Source: Myxococcaceae bacterium | Lineage (GTDB): Bacteria > Myxococcota > Myxococcia > Myxococcales > Myxococcaceae | Direction: 5' to 3' | Length of the DNA: 44,694 nt | Assembly: GCA_016926755.1 (NCBI GenBank) | Contig: JAFGNZ010000223.1 | Location: 1-44,694, forward strand | Shown: positions 44,428-44,694 of the stretch, in pieces | Layout: each line of letters starts with the position of its first letter | Position numbering within the stretch: the first letter of the stretch is position 1 | The notes under the pieces: generated by a model | What the model was told of the DNA's origin: nothing | The model's database searches: none | Seen by the model: only the letters and a program-made list of their open reading frames with translations | Position numbers and translations under genes: made by a program

Positions 44428-44484
44428 TCCGCCGCAGCCAGCGGCGCATGTTCTCCGTGTCCTGCGGGAACCAGCCGGTGCGCC
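44428..44484 (-). pseudogene. Fragment of a second DUF3396-type immunity gene (3' end)
   Basis: Bases 44430-44482 match the end of the intact immunity gene at 42661-42713 with 50 of 53 identical positions, encoding R-T-G-W-F-P-Q-D-T-E-N-M-R-R-W-L-R-R. Everything upstream has been replaced by the 37-bp repeat array. The original stop is lost, so the frame runs on into the toxin pseudogene. It shows that the locus once held at least two toxin-immunity cassettes in tandem. Confidence 0.7.
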
Positions 44485-44497
44485 CCCCTCCCCACCC

Positions 44498-44694
44498 GAC
44501 CGCTGACCAGTCAGCGGTGCCCCTCCAGTCCCCCGACCGCTGACCAGTCAGCGGTGCCCCTCCAGTCCCCTGACCGCTGACCAGTCAGCGGTGCCCCTCC
44601 AGTCCCCCGACCGCTGACCAGTCAGCGGTGCCCCTCCAGTCCCCCGACCGCTGACCAGTCAGCGGTGCCCCTCCAGTCCCGCGACCGCTGACCA
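44498..44694. repeat. 37-bp tandem repeat, each unit with a perfect 9-bp inverted repeat
   Basis: Units start at 44498, 44535, 44572, 44609, 44646 and 44683; the last is cut by the window end. Each unit holds ACCGCTGAC-CA-GTCAGCGGT, a perfect 9-bp dyad with a two-base centre, then an invariant C-rich spacer. Only the last bases of the spacer vary (CCCCC, CCCCT, CCCGC). The array begins right after the immunity-gene fragment and continues beyond the window. Confidence 0.9.

Noticed and set aside
44498-44694. CRISPR array
   Set aside because: The segments between dyads are identical in every unit, so there are no unique spacers; no cas genes are seen.

Overview
The window is high-GC DNA with strong third-position G/C, abundant Shine-Dalgarno-led genes, many lipoproteins and proline/alanine-rich secreted proteins. 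The gene content points to a myxobacterium, probably of the Archangium/Cystobacter/Stigmatella group: imm11-type and DUF3396-type immunity proteins beside lipoprotein toxins, a histone-H1-like protein, a sphingosine-phosphate-lyase-like enzyme and an aspartate/glycine-repeat lipoprotein. The placement is inferred from gene families, not from a marker gene. No rRNA, tRNA, CRISPR array, insertion sequence or replication origin was seen.

Layout. 1-3.6 kb: end of a TPR gene, a Uma2-type nuclease-fold gene and, convergent to it, a secreted M19-like metallopeptidase with a cysteine-rich tail. 3.7-6.4 kb: cysDN (ATP sulfurylase) behind a perfect palindrome; CysN carries a dead remnant of an APS kinase domain. 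6.7-8.5 kb: an intact imm11-type immunity gene behind a broken AHH-nuclease lipoprotein toxin gene. 8.8-13.2 kb: an ElaA-type acetyltransferase, a STAS/SpoIIAA-like protein, a GH15 glucoamylase-like lipoprotein and a coiled-coil lipoprotein. 13.5-18.5 kb: a co-directional set of FGGY sugar kinase, S1P-lyase-like PLP enzyme and GAF-PAS histidine kinase. 18.6-22.0 kb: phosphoglucomutase and a membrane protein. 22.0-23.3 kb: a degraded stretch ending in the last ~45 codons of a second AHH toxin, followed by a second intact imm11 gene. 23.3-31.6 kb: ferritin-like protein, two M20 peptidases, a TolB-like protein overlapping a repeat lipoprotein, and a fatty acyl-CoA ligase. 31.7-35.3 kb: a small lipoprotein, a large GMC oxidoreductase and an H1-like/EF-hand fusion. 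35.6-42.6 kb: a GNAT/cyclic-nucleotide-binding fusion, a TPR protein, a CFA-synthase-like methyltransferase, a CBM/esterase, a VOC protein and an AlkD-like glycosylase. 42.6-44.7 kb: an intact DUF3396-type immunity gene, its lipoprotein nuclease-toxin partner interrupted by an in-frame TAG, a fragment of a second immunity gene, and a 37-bp palindromic tandem repeat running off the window.

The most striking theme is that all three toxin/immunity modules have a disrupted toxin gene and an intact immunity gene. The two toxins whose N-terminus survives are predicted lipoproteins with a C-terminal nuclease domain, the same overall plan as the SitA toxins that myxobacteria transfer by outer-membrane exchange. 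The locus may therefore be an immunity-only, kin-recognition relic. Other notable items are a histone-H1-like tail fused to EF-hands, the pseudo-APS-kinase domain on CysN, and several candidate RNA or operator structures.
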